Shown one piece after another: positions 27,978 through 35,985 of a stretch of DNA of 64,000 nt. Source of the stretch: Paenibacillus sacheonensis. Lineage in GTDB: Bacteria > Bacillota > Bacilli > Paenibacillales > Paenibacillaceae. How positions within the stretch are numbered: position 1 is the stretch's first letter; every line of letters starts with the position of its first letter. The position numbers were made by a program, and so were the translations under genes. Location of the stretch: positions 434,001 through 498,000 of the forward strand of contig NZ_JAAAMU010000001.1 in NCBI RefSeq assembly GCF_009909195.1, in the 5' to 3' direction. Below the pieces are notes generated by a model. The model was not told the DNA's origin. It did not search any database and saw only the letters and a program-made list of their open reading frames with translations.

Positions 27978-29098
27978 TTACCATCAGCTTATGTCTCATC
28001 GTAAAGGACGAGGAGGATGTGCTTGCGCGCTGCTTGGATTCCGTGAAGGCCGCCGTCGACGAAATCGTCATCGTGGATACGGGCTCGACGGACGCGACCA
28101 AGTCCATTGCCGCATCCTATACGGATCGCATCTACGATTTCGCCTGGATCGACGATTTTGCGGCCGCTCGCAATTTTGCCTTCAGCAAAGCGACCTCGTC
28201 CCATATTCTGTGGCTGGACGCCGATGACGTGTTCCTTGAACCGGATCTGGAGAAGCTGCTGGCGCTGAAGGCGTCGCTCGCTCCCGAGGTGGATACGGTG
28301 TCGATGGCCTATCATTTGGCGAAGGATGAATACGGTACGGTCACGAGCTCCCTGCGCCGCAATCGATTGGTCAAACGAGCCCGGGGATTCCGTTGGATCG
28401 GCGCCGTCCATGAATATTTGGAGGTATACGGCCAGTCGTTATCGTCGGACGCCGCGGTGACGCACGCCAGCCTTCGGCATGACAGCGACCGCAATTTGCG
28501 CATTTACGAACAGCGGCTGGCCAAAGGGGAGAAGTTCGGCCCAAGGGATTTGTTTTATTACGCCAATGAATTGAACGATCATGCCCGTTACGAGCAGGCC
28601 GTCCTGTACTACAGCCGCTTCCTTCTGACCGGAGAAGGGTGGGTGGAGGATAATATCGCGGCCTGCGGGAAAGCGTCGGATTGCTACTCGTCGCTCGGAG
28701 CGTCGGACTTGGCGCTGGAATACGCGCTGCGTTCGTTTCGTTACGGCCCCCCGCGGCCGGAATTCTGCTGCCGCATCGGCTATTGGCACCTGCAGCGGGA
28801 CGCCTACGAAACCGCGGCCTATTGGTACGAGGCGGCGCTGAACGCGCCGAAGCTGGATCAAGCCTGGTCCTTGCAAAACAAATCCTGCGCAACGTGGCTC
28901 CCCCATCTTCAGCTGTGCGTCTGCTACGACAAGATGGGGGACCGCGAGAGGGCTTATGCGCACAATGAACGTGCCCGGGAATATCGGCCGAACGACGCTT
29001 CCGTGCTGCACAACAAAACATATCTGGAAGGCGTCCTCGAGCGGCCCGGGGATGCGACGGCATCGGAATCGGCAGCGCAAGCGGAGGTGTCCCGATGA
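27974..29098 (+). CDS. GT2 glycosyltransferase with TPR-like tail
   Basis: 374 residues from GTG 27974, which overlaps the preceding TGA by 4 bp (GTGA) and has AGGAGGGCGG upstream; the longer open frame has no better start. The N-terminal GT2 domain has ISLCLIVKDEEDVLARCLDSV, IVIVDTGSTDAT and the DxD motif in ILWLDADDVF. The C-terminal part (about 185-350) is a helical repeat region of TPR character (YYANELNDHARYEQAVLYY, AYETAAYWYEAAL). The layout resembles the SunS and TPR-glycosyltransferase group that modify peptides. The probable acceptor is a surface or spore protein. Confidence 0.85.
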   Translation: MITISLCLIVKDEEDVLARCLDSVKAAVDEIVIVDTGSTDATKSIAASYTDRIYDFAWIDDFAAARNFAFSKATSSHILWLDADDVFLEPDLEKLLALKASLAPEVDTVSMAYHLAKDEYGTVTSSLRRNRLVKRARGFRWIGAVHEYLEVYGQSLSSDAAVTHASLRHDSDRNLRIYEQRLAKGEKFGPRDLFYYANELNDHARYEQAVLYYSRFLLTGEGWVEDNIAACGKASDCYSSLGASDLALEYALRSFRYGPPRPEFCCRIGYWHLQRDAYETAAYWYEAALNAPKLDQAWSLQNKSCATWLPHLQLCVCYDKMGDRERAYAHNERAREYRPNDASVLHNKTYLEGVLERPGDATASESAAQAEVSR

Positions 29099-29787
29099 GC
29101 GGCGGCGGAGCGGCAGCGGACGACGCGAAGTCCGAGGCTGCCCGGTTCTTCAAGACGTCCGACGACAGAGCGGACAGCTTCGTTTTTCCGCTTCCCGGGC
29201 CATGGTGGAGCAGGCCTTACGAATATGCGTGGTGCGCCGGCTTCGCGAAGCCGGACGACGTCGTGTTGGATGCGGCTTGCGGAATCTCGCACCCGTTCAA
29301 GTTTTTTCTGGCGGACCGCTGCAGGGAAGCGCATGCCTGCGATTGGGATGCGCGCATCCAATCGGAGACGGAGATCTGTTTGGACGTCGTGCGCGATTTC
29401 GGCAAGGGAGCGGCGGAGAATCTAATTCGGGCCGCCAGCCTGAGCCGCCTTCAGCGGGCGCATGCCAGCATTGCGGCGCTGCCTTATCAGGGCGCTGCAT
29501 TCGATACGATCTTCTGCATATCGGTGCTGGAGCATCTGAGCGAGCAGGATTTGACGGCGGCTCTCGGCGAGTTCTACCGAACGCTGAGGCAGGACGGCAG
29601 AGTCGTGCTGACGTTCGACTATCCGACGGTCGACCTGCAGCGATTCAGGGAGCTGGCACAGCAGCAGGGTTTTATTTTCGCAGGCGACGTGACCGCGGAA
29701 CTGCCCGAGGATGCGATTACTTCCGATCTGTGGGGAAGACTGTACTGCTACCGGGCGGTCCTGCGCATACGTCCGCCTCAGGCGTAA
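29095..29787 (+). CDS. SAM-dependent methyltransferase
   Basis: 230 residues; its ATG overlaps the previous stop as ATGA. Class I methyltransferase with a diverged motif I (VVLDAACGISHPFKFFLA), an acidic loop CDWDARIQ, and motif FDTIFCISVLEHLSEQDLTAALGEFYRTL. The N-terminal FKTSDDRADSFVFPLPGPWWSRPYEYAW segment is typical of sugar-modifying enzymes. Operon member; substrate unknown. Confidence 0.8.
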   Translation: MSGGGAAADDAKSEAARFFKTSDDRADSFVFPLPGPWWSRPYEYAWCAGFAKPDDVVLDAACGISHPFKFFLADRCREAHACDWDARIQSETEICLDVVRDFGKGAAENLIRAASLSRLQRAHASIAALPYQGAAFDTIFCISVLEHLSEQDLTAALGEFYRTLRQDGRVVLTFDYPTVDLQRFRELAQQQGFIFAGDVTAELPEDAITSDLWGRLYCYRAVLRIRPPQA

Positions 29788-29807
29788 TCCTGTCGGAGGA
29801 GGGACCT

Positions 29808-30407
29808 ATGAATTTCGATTATATCTCGTATTGGGAGAACAACTATAAGGAAGGCGGAACGTCCGGAAGGGGCTCTTTCGGAGATTTGGCAGCCTTCAAG
29901 GCGGAGGTTGTCAATGCGATCATCGCGCAATACGGGGTGCGGCGCGTCATGGAGTTCGGGTGCGGAGACGGGCATCAGCTGTCGCTCATGCATTATCCGC
30001 AGTATCTGGGGCTCGATATCTCGCCGACCGCGGTGCAGCTGTGCGCGGAGAAGAATGGGGATGACCCGTCGAAGAGTTTTATGCTGTATCGGCCCGGCGC
30101 GTTCCAGAACCGCGGATTCGTGGAAGCGGATATGACGGTCTGCCTCGATGTCCTCTATCATATTACGGACGAGGCGGATTATAGGGCGACGCTTCGCGAT
30201 CTGTTCAGTCCGAAGCCGCGCGTCGTCGTGTTGTACACGCGTTTGACCCGGGGATCGGAACCTCGGGTGGTCGAGACGATCCAGGATCGCGATATATTTC
30301 ACTACCTGGCGGAGTTTGGGAACTATTACGTGCACGAGATCATTCCGCAGCGGTACAAGGAGCAGTCCTCGGCGGATTTTATCGTCCTGCGCCGCGGGGC
30401 GGATTGA
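29808..30407 (+). CDS. SAM-dependent methyltransferase
   Basis: 199 residues from ATG 29808 with a strong GGAGGAGGG site; a much longer in-frame opening upstream is a shadow of the two preceding genes. The start FDYISYWENNYKEGGTSGRGS is typical of a group of class I methyltransferases found next to glycosyltransferases. Motif I is VMEFGCGDGHQLSLM, followed by LGLDISPTAV and VCLDVLYHI. Last gene of the operon, with a terminator about 140 bp downstream. Confidence 0.82.
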   Translation: MNFDYISYWENNYKEGGTSGRGSFGDLAAFKAEVVNAIIAQYGVRRVMEFGCGDGHQLSLMHYPQYLGLDISPTAVQLCAEKNGDDPSKSFMLYRPGAFQNRGFVEADMTVCLDVLYHITDEADYRATLRDLFSPKPRVVVLYTRLTRGSEPRVVETIQDRDIFHYLAEFGNYYVHEIIPQRYKEQSSADFIVLRRGAD

Positions 30408-30545
30408 AGAAACGGCTGCGGTAAGCTCGCTGCTCCGGCGATGGCTGCAACGGCTGTCGGAAGCGGCATCGCGATCGATGCTTGTGTCAAGTGGGATAGC
30501 AGACGGGTTGTCGCGATGCGCGAAGCCGTGCGCCGGCAGACGTGC

Positions 30546-30592
30546 AAAGAACCTTCGGTACCGCGTTCGCGGCAGCGAAGGTTCTTTTTCTT
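30546..30592 (+). terminator. Intrinsic terminator of the methyltransferase operon
   Basis: AAAGAACCTTCG (30546-30557) pairs with CGAAGGTTCTTT (30576-30587), with an inner CCGCG/CGCGG hairpin, followed by TTTC. Confidence 0.88.
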
Positions 30593-30805
30593 GGCTGTGA
30601 GCTGATGTCGGCGGCGGTGCAGATCGACCAGAGGCGGCGCTGCAGCACCAGTCTCAGGCTTGTCCGATAACGAGCCTAACGTTGCGCGAAAGTCGTCTGA
30701 AGCGGAGCATACGGCTGGGTTTGGCGCTGCGCTAAGTAGAGTATAGTCGAGCAAAACACCTCCTCCAGTGCTGAGCCCAAAACTCAGCCCGAAACCCAGT
30801 CCGAG

Positions 30806-31022
30806 CCCCAACTCCAACTCCAACTCCAACTCCAACCCCAACCCCAACGCCAACCCCAACGCCAACGCCAACGCCAACTCCAACTCCAACCCCAACCCCA
30901 ACCCCAACCCCAACGCCAACCCCAACGCCAACGCCAACGCCAACGCCAACGCCAACTCCAACTCCAACTCCAACCCCAACCCCAACCCCAACCCCAACCC
31001 CAACCCCAACCCCAACCCCAAC
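30806..31022. repeat. CCAACN hexanucleotide tract with (CCCCAA)8
   Basis: About 217 bp built from a 6-bp unit CCAAC[T/C/G]. Unit types occur in blocks, and it ends with eight consecutive CCCCAA copies at 30974-31021. The complementary strand is (TTGGGG)n, identical to the Tetrahymena telomere repeat and able to form G-quadruplexes. The following 31023-31300 is a degenerate C/A-rich continuation (CCGAGCCC, CAGCCCCA). All three frames on each strand stay open for long stretches because of the period, which creates spurious ORFs. I see no gene here. Confidence 0.9.
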
Positions 31023-31379
31023 CGAGCCCTCAACCCAGCCCAAGACCGAACCCCAAATCGAGCCAAAACCGAGCCCGAACCGAGTCCCAACCCCAACCCT
31101 AAACCCCAACCAATCCCAAACCGATCGCCATACCCAGCCCCCAACCGAGCCCTCAAACGAGCCCCACACCGACAGCCAAACCCAGCCAAAAACCGTGCGC
31201 CAGCCCCAGCCCCAACCCCAGCCCCAACCCCAGCCCCAGTCCAAGTCCCAAACCGATCCCAAGACCGAGCCTGATACCCAGCCTCTACCACGTCCAACAC
31301 CAAGCGCAAGCCGCCTAAAACTGAGCTCCATAACGAGCCAGACTCAACGTTCGCCCCCATTCGGTTCAGCGGCCAAACG

Positions 31380-31514
31380 CTAACGATTGTCAGACACGCT
31401 ATTGGCCTCATTTCGAGGCAATCTGAACTCTAACGACTCTAGAAATGCTTATTTGAGCCGTATACCTCAGTATGGGGCTGAATTTGAGCTAATAGCGTGT
31501 GTGAGGATCGTTAG
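31380..31514. repeat. 135-bp imperfect inverted-repeat element
   Basis: The left arm (31380-31415, beginning CTAACGATTGTCAGACACG) and right arm (31477-31514, complement beginning CTAACGATCCTCACACACG) are imperfect inverted copies; both contain ACACGCTATT. The size, terminal inversion and lack of coding suggest a MITE-like or REP-type element. The remainder, 31515-31896, shows nothing I can identify. Confidence 0.65.
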
Positions 31515-31896
31515 AATTCCAAAGTGCTCAATTAGACGAAGATAAGGCTTCTGAGATGCGTTAGCTTTCTCGCTCCATCAACTGTCTGGTTTCGACCGAC
31601 TACCAAGGATCTTGGAACAAGTGAAGCGATAATCTATAATGGCTCACGCAATGAATGAAGCGGCCTGCTCCCTCGGCTCATCGTCCTTAATCTGGAGCAA
31701 TGAACAATTCTAGTTCCGCCTGAGAGGCTGGAACAAAGAAGGGGGGAAATCCGTTCCTGCAAAATCGCAATCAGCGCAGCGATCCTAACCGAAGGTATTG
31801 CTGCTTGTGAAGTCACGCGAAGCCCAGCATCGACACTATCGGGTAAGAGTGGCTTTGGTGCGCAGCACCGCGGGAACGATTATCGAATTTGGCGAT

Positions 31897-31915
31897 AAGG
31901 AGCGCATCGCTCCTT
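31897..31915 (-). terminator. Short hairpin after the hydrolase gene
   Basis: AAGGAGCG/CGCTCCTT (31897-31904 with 31908-31915), 14 bp beyond the hydrolase stop; no U tract on the minus strand. Confidence 0.45.
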
Positions 31916-31929
31916 GAACAACCGGCACG

Positions 31930-32706
31930 TTAAACCTGAGCCCGGAACCACGCCAGGCACCCCTGCCACATTTCCGGCGGGAACCCGTGATCGAGGCCGG
32001 GATGTTCCGTGATCCCGATGCGCTCGGGGCTGTCGGCGTAAGGCCCGGCGAGGAGCAGCTCCCGAAAACGCCGCGCGGCTTCGGGCGGTACGTACGAATC
32101 CGCTCCCGCATTCTCGAAATGAATCCATGGCCGATGCGCGTACCGCCGTACGTTAGTGATCGGATCATAACGGTCGTATAGAAGCTGCGAGTACGTATCG
32201 CTCTCGCCCTGCGGGTCGACGGAGCCGGGGCGCAGCCAGTCCGGCGTGGCGATTGCGGCGCATACGCCGTCGATCCGCCGGTCGATGCCCGCGGCCGTCA
32301 AGGCGATATCGCCGCCCATCGAGATGCCGCCGGCCAGAATGCGGCCGGCGATGCCGAAGCGACGGACGGCCCAGTCGATCACGCGGGAGATATCTTCCGC
32401 CGTCATGGCGATAATGGGCCAGAAATAGAGACGACGCTCCTCGTTCACGCGATCGCGCATTTCCGGATGCGTCTCGGAGCCGACCGTGCGGTCGCCATGC
32501 TCGCGCAAGTCGAAGCTGACCGCGGTATATCCGGCCCGCGCCAGCTCCTCCAGCTGCGGAATCATTCCTTCTTTCTTGCCCGTGAAGCCAGTCAGCCAGA
32601 TGACGAGATTTTGCTTTTCGGAGGACAAGCGTTCTGCAGGGGCAGCCCAAATTACCGGAATATGCGAGGCGGAATCAGTCCCATGCTGGATGCGGAATTC
32701 ATTCAT
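31930..32706 (-). CDS. Alpha/beta hydrolase
   Basis: 258 residues from ATG 32706 (AGGAG about 11 nt upstream; the in-frame ATG 32739 has no site). Serine hydrolase fold: the oxyanion region is VIWLTGFTGKKEGM, the nucleophile elbow GGISMGGDIAL, and the C-terminal catalytic His is in PGLDHGFPPEMW with an acidic residue in ENAGADSYVPPEA. It resembles dienelactone-hydrolase/prolyl-oligopeptidase-type esterases. It lies divergent to a TetR regulator 206 bp away, which may control it. Substrate unknown. Confidence 0.82.
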   Translation of the reverse strand: MNEFRIQHGTDSASHIPVIWAAPAERLSSEKQNLVIWLTGFTGKKEGMIPQLEELARAGYTAVSFDLREHGDRTVGSETHPEMRDRVNEERRLYFWPIIAMTAEDISRVIDWAVRRFGIAGRILAGGISMGGDIALTAAGIDRRIDGVCAAIATPDWLRPGSVDPQGESDTYSQLLYDRYDPITNVRRYAHRPWIHFENAGADSYVPPEAARRFRELLLAGPYADSPERIGITEHPGLDHGFPPEMWQGCLAWFRAQV

Positions 32707-32824
32707 AGCCGTATCATCTCCTGGATCGATTTTTTGCATGAAGGGGAAGCGAAAGCGGAAAGTATGTACAAATTACTTATACCCCGGCGGACCGGAAATT
32801 GGAAACATTTATTAAAAAATGCGG

Positions 32825-32891
32825 TTGACATGCGGCGTGAAAATGAATATGATAAGCTCATCAAAGTAAATGAATGATTTATTCATTCATT
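32825..32891 (+). promoter_or_regulatory. tetR promoter and palindromic operator
   Basis: TTGACA (32825-32830), 17 bp, TATGAT (32848-32853). Downstream lies a palindrome with 9-bp arms AATGAATGA (32869-32877) and TCATTCATT (32883-32891). It resembles the TGAATGA-N4-TCATTCA sites of FadR-like TetR regulators but with a 5-bp centre. It covers the likely start of transcription, fitting autorepression. Confidence 0.82.
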
Positions 32892-32912
32892 CGAAGTGGA
32901 GGGGCGCGCCGC

Positions 32913-33494
32913 ATGTCAACGGATTCCGAACACATTCGCGACGAACGCAGGGAACAGATCAAGAAGGCGGCCTTGAAGGTGTTTGCCCAATACGGCCTCA
33001 TCGGCACCAAGATGAGCATGATCGCCAAGGAAGCGAAGATCAGCGACGGCTTGTCGTACCGTTATTTCAAATCCAAGGACGAGATCTTGACCGAACTCGT
33101 CCAATCGGCGGTAGACGGCTCGAACGAAGCGTTCGCGTTCATCGGCTCGATGCCCGGAACGCCGGTCGAGAAGCTTCGCGTGCTGGCTCAGGAGATTTTG
33201 CAGGAGGATAATCATTCCTTCATCTTGATGCAGCAAGTTTTTGCCGCGCGCGAAGTGCCGGCCGAGGTTGCGAGGATCATCGCGGATTATGACCCGATGT
33301 CGATCATCGGCGCGTTGACGCCGATCGTAGCGGAAGGGCAGAAGAACGGCCAATTCATCGAAGGCGATGCCCGCGAACTGGCCAACTGGTATTTGACGGC
33401 GCTCGTCGGTCTAATGAACGTCAACACCTCCGAGTACGAGTTTTACAGTCGGCCGACGCCGGAGTTCATGCTCCGTCTGCTGCTGAAGCACTAA
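32913..33494 (+). CDS. TetR/AcrR-family regulator
   Basis: 193 residues from ATG 32913 with GTGGAGGGGCG upstream; the frame opens earlier, inside the operator. The N-terminal helix-turn-helix is RREQIKKAALKVFAQYGLIGTKMSMIAKEAKISDGLSYRYFKSKDEIL, and the C-terminal ligand domain is helical. The adjacent palindrome is its probable site. The drug exporter gene follows after 23 bp, so it most likely controls that exporter by derepression on ligand binding. Confidence 0.9.
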   Translation: MSTDSEHIRDERREQIKKAALKVFAQYGLIGTKMSMIAKEAKISDGLSYRYFKSKDEILTELVQSAVDGSNEAFAFIGSMPGTPVEKLRVLAQEILQEDNHSFILMQQVFAAREVPAEVARIIADYDPMSIIGALTPIVAEGQKNGQFIEGDARELANWYLTALVGLMNVNTSEYEFYSRPTPEFMLRLLLKH

Positions 33495-33517
33495 TTAATG
33501 ACGAGAGTGGTGTAACC

Positions 33518-35035
33518 ATGGTAAAAGAATCAACGAACAAAACCTTGATTATGATCGGCCTGCTGCTGGGTCTCGTCTTCTCGGAGCTGGACCAGACGGC
33601 CGTGTCGACCGCGCTGCCGACGATCATTCGGGAACTGCACGGCTTGTCGCTGTTCGGATGGGTCGCGGGCATCTACATGCTGGCCATCACGGTGTTCATG
33701 CCGATCTTCGGCAAGATGGCCGATTTGTACGGCCGCAAGCGAATTTATCTCGGCTGCGTCGCCCTGTTCATGGTCGGTTCGATCCTATGCGGGTTGTCGG
33801 ATTCCATGACGCAGCTGCTGATCGGCAGATGCGTGCAGGGCATCGGCGCAGGCGGACTGATGCCGCTCGCGATGATCATCATCGGCGATTCCTTCCCGCT
33901 CGAGCAGCGCGCGAAGGTGCAAAGCCTGATCGGACCGATGCTGATTCTGCCGCAGCTGATCGGGCCCACGATCGGCGGCTATTTCGTCAGCCATATCAAC
34001 TGGCATTGGATTTTCCTGATCAACATTCCGGTCGGCCTCGTGGCGGGGCTGTTCGTAGCCAAAGGACTGCGCGAATCCGTGAGTCCCGAGAAGAAACAAA
34101 TCGACTGGGCCGGCGCGGCCACGCTCGTGCTCGCCATACTGTCGCTGTTGTTCGCGCCCGTGCTGATCGACGTCAAAGGCTATGCGTGGTCGTCCCCGAT
34201 CATTATCGGTCTGCTAGTCTTATCGGCCTTGTTCGTCCTGTTGTTCATCCGCATCGAAGCGCGGGCCGCGGAGCCGATTATCCCGCTGTCGCTGTTCCGC
34301 AACCGTTCCGTCGTCGTGCTGTCGATCATCGTCTTCATTACGATGCTCGGCGTCATGGGCGGCATGTCGGGTATGCCGTTCTTCGCGCAGATCGTCATGG
34401 GATTGACCCCGACGGCCTCCGGTTATCTGTCGCTCGGCTTCATGGCCGGCGCCATTCCGATGAGCATCGTCTGCGGCTTCCTCATTACGCGCGTCGCGTA
34501 CAAATATTTGTTCATCGGCTCGTTCGTGCTGCCGATCGTCGGTTATTTCCTCCTGTCCCGCGTCGCGGTGGACACGACCGTGCTCTATATTCTAGCGGCC
34601 TTCTTCATTCTCGGTCTCGGTATCGGCGTCCTGTTCGGCAGCGACAATCTGATCGTGCAGGAGACGGTCAGCCCCGAGCATACCGGCGTCGGCGTCGCCA
34701 CGGTGCAGCTGTTTCAGTCCCTTGGCGCGACGCTCGGCTTCAGCATCTTCGGCAGCCTGCTGTCCCGTCGCATTCACGACGGCATTGCCGGACTGTCGGA
34801 TCAATTTCCGGCGGACGCCGCGGATTCGATCATGAACGGCGGCCTGCCTTCCGGACTCGCCTCCGGTCTCGTTCTACAGATCAAGACCGTGTTCGCCGAT
34901 GCCTTTCAAGAGATGTTCCTGATCGGCGCGATCTTCGCGGCGGCTGCATTCCTGGCATGCTGGTTCATGAAGCGCGAGGTACTGACGCCGAAGCCGGAAG
35001 CGAAAGCGGAGCAAGCGGCGGTTATCCAAGGATAA
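33518..35035 (+). CDS. DHA2-family multidrug MFS exporter
   Basis: 505 residues with 14 predicted membrane segments, the hallmark of the EmrB/QacA (DHA2) group. Motifs: LDQTAVSTALPTI in helix 1 (motif D1), GKMADLYGRKR (motif A), and the antiporter motif C region LIGPTIGGYF. The coupled TetR gene upstream suggests inducible drug or lipid-like substrate export. ATG 33518 follows GAGAGTGGTG. Confidence 0.9.
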   Translation: MVKESTNKTLIMIGLLLGLVFSELDQTAVSTALPTIIRELHGLSLFGWVAGIYMLAITVFMPIFGKMADLYGRKRIYLGCVALFMVGSILCGLSDSMTQLLIGRCVQGIGAGGLMPLAMIIIGDSFPLEQRAKVQSLIGPMLILPQLIGPTIGGYFVSHINWHWIFLINIPVGLVAGLFVAKGLRESVSPEKKQIDWAGAATLVLAILSLLFAPVLIDVKGYAWSSPIIIGLLVLSALFVLLFIRIEARAAEPIIPLSLFRNRSVVVLSIIVFITMLGVMGGMSGMPFFAQIVMGLTPTASGYLSLGFMAGAIPMSIVCGFLITRVAYKYLFIGSFVLPIVGYFLLSRVAVDTTVLYILAAFFILGLGIGVLFGSDNLIVQETVSPEHTGVGVATVQLFQSLGATLGFSIFGSLLSRRIHDGIAGLSDQFPADAADSIMNGGLPSGLASGLVLQIKTVFADAFQEMFLIGAIFAAAAFLACWFMKREVLTPKPEAKAEQAAVIQG

Positions 35036-35055
35036 CGGAAGCAAAGGAAGTACTG

Positions 35056-35127
35056 GGTGCAATAGGGGCCATAAGTGCTATAAGAGCCATAATTGCCAAA
35101 GGTGCCATAGGTGCCATAGGTGTCATA
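35056..35127. repeat. 9-bp tandem repeat upstream of the Bce-type operon
   Basis: Eight 9-bp units around GGTGCCATA (GGTGCAATA, GGGGCCATA, AGTGCTATA, AGAGCCATA, ATTGCCAAA, then three near-identical units). In one frame it reads as G-A-I tripeptides running on from the exporter region, but it lies after the stop codon. Confidence 0.85.
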
Positions 35128-35170
35128 GGAGGCCGCAAAGTGACAAAACCGTCACCTTGCGGCCTCCTAT
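35125..35170 (+). terminator. Long stem-loop before the Bce-type operon
   Basis: A ~20-bp stem with one mismatch pairs ATAGGAGGCCGCAA...GTGAC with GTCAC...TTGCGGCCTCCTAT around an AAAACC loop. It probably terminates the exporter mRNA. The loop-proximal TGACA-N4-CGTCA also resembles a BceR-type inverted repeat, and a TATAGT lies about 30 bp downstream without a good -35, as in activator-dependent promoters. No strong U tract. Confidence 0.6.
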
Positions 35171-35232
35171 TTCGATGGATATGGCGATCCCGTCCCGTCT
35201 ATAGTAGAGATAACGAAAGGGAGGGAGCGCTT

Positions 35233-35985
35233 ATGAACGCATCCGCAATTATCCGTACCGAGAATATATCGAAGGCTTACGGCAAAACGACGGTACTGAA
35301 AAACATCGACCTGTCCGTCATGGCCGGCGAATTTACCGCTGTCATGGGACCTTCCGGTTCGGGGAAGTCGACCTTGATGAACGTATTATCGACGATCGAC
35401 CGATTTACGGGGGGCGACGTGTGGCTCGAGGGGCAGTCGCTGCTTGCGCTGGACAAGAAGGAGCTGCGCCGATTCCGGCAGGAGCGGATGGGGTTTATTT
35501 TCCAAGAGTATAACCTGCTCGACACGCTGACCGTGAAGGAGAATATTCTGCTGCCGCTGTCGCTGCGCAAGGTGAAGGCGGGAGAATTGAACGGGAAGCT
35601 TATGCCGATCGTACAAGCCCTGAACATCGCGGACCTGCTGGACAAGTACCCGAGCGAATTATCCGGCGGCCAGAAGCAGCGCACCGCCTGCGCGCGCGCG
35701 ATCATCACCCAGCCTGCGATCGTCTTCGCGGACGAGCCGACGGGGGCGCTGGATTCCAGGTCGGCGACCCAGCTGCTGGAAGAGCTGACTTCGCTGAACG
35801 GCCTGTTCGGCACGACGCTGCTGATGGTCACGCATGACGTCTATGCGGCAAGCTATTGCAAACGGGTTATTTTCCTGCGCGACGGGGCGATCGTCAATGA
35901 ATTGTATGCCGGCGAACAGAGTCAGCAAGCCTTCTACGACCGCATCCTGGAAACGCAGAGCTTGCTGGGAGGAAAGCTGCGATGA
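35233..35985 (+). CDS. BceA-type ABC transporter ATPase
   Basis: 250 residues from ATG 35233 (GGGAGGGAGCG upstream; the frame is open far upstream inside the exporter gene). Walker A GPSGSGKS, Q-loop FQEYNLL, signature LSGGQKQR, Walker B IVFADEPTGALDSR and switch His in VTHD. This belongs to the MacB/LolD-like clade whose Bce/Psd members detoxify cell-wall-active peptides. Its stop overlaps the permease start as ATGA, and a histidine kinase and response regulator converge from the other side. Confidence 0.92.
   Translation: MNASAIIRTENISKAYGKTTVLKNIDLSVMAGEFTAVMGPSGSGKSTLMNVLSTIDRFTGGDVWLEGQSLLALDKKELRRFRQERMGFIFQEYNLLDTLTVKENILLPLSLRKVKAGELNGKLMPIVQALNIADLLDKYPSELSGGQKQRTACARAIITQPAIVFADEPTGALDSRSATQLLEELTSLNGLFGTTLLMVTHDVYAASYCKRVIFLRDGAIVNELYAGEQSQQAFYDRILETQSLLGGKLR

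Noticed and set aside
30806-31022. CRISPR array or integron-like repeat
   Set aside because: The repeats are contiguous hexamers without unique spacers; no cas or integrase gene is nearby.
30326-31411. Long open frames on both strands over the CCAACN array (G-V, G-L or N-P dipeptide proteins)
   Set aside because: A 6-bp period without stop codons keeps frames open automatically; there is no ribosome site or flanking domain.
35036-35232. Extension of the BceA-type ATPase frame upstream to 33658
   Set aside because: The frame lies inside the exporter gene; ATG 35233 has a strong site and fits BceA length.
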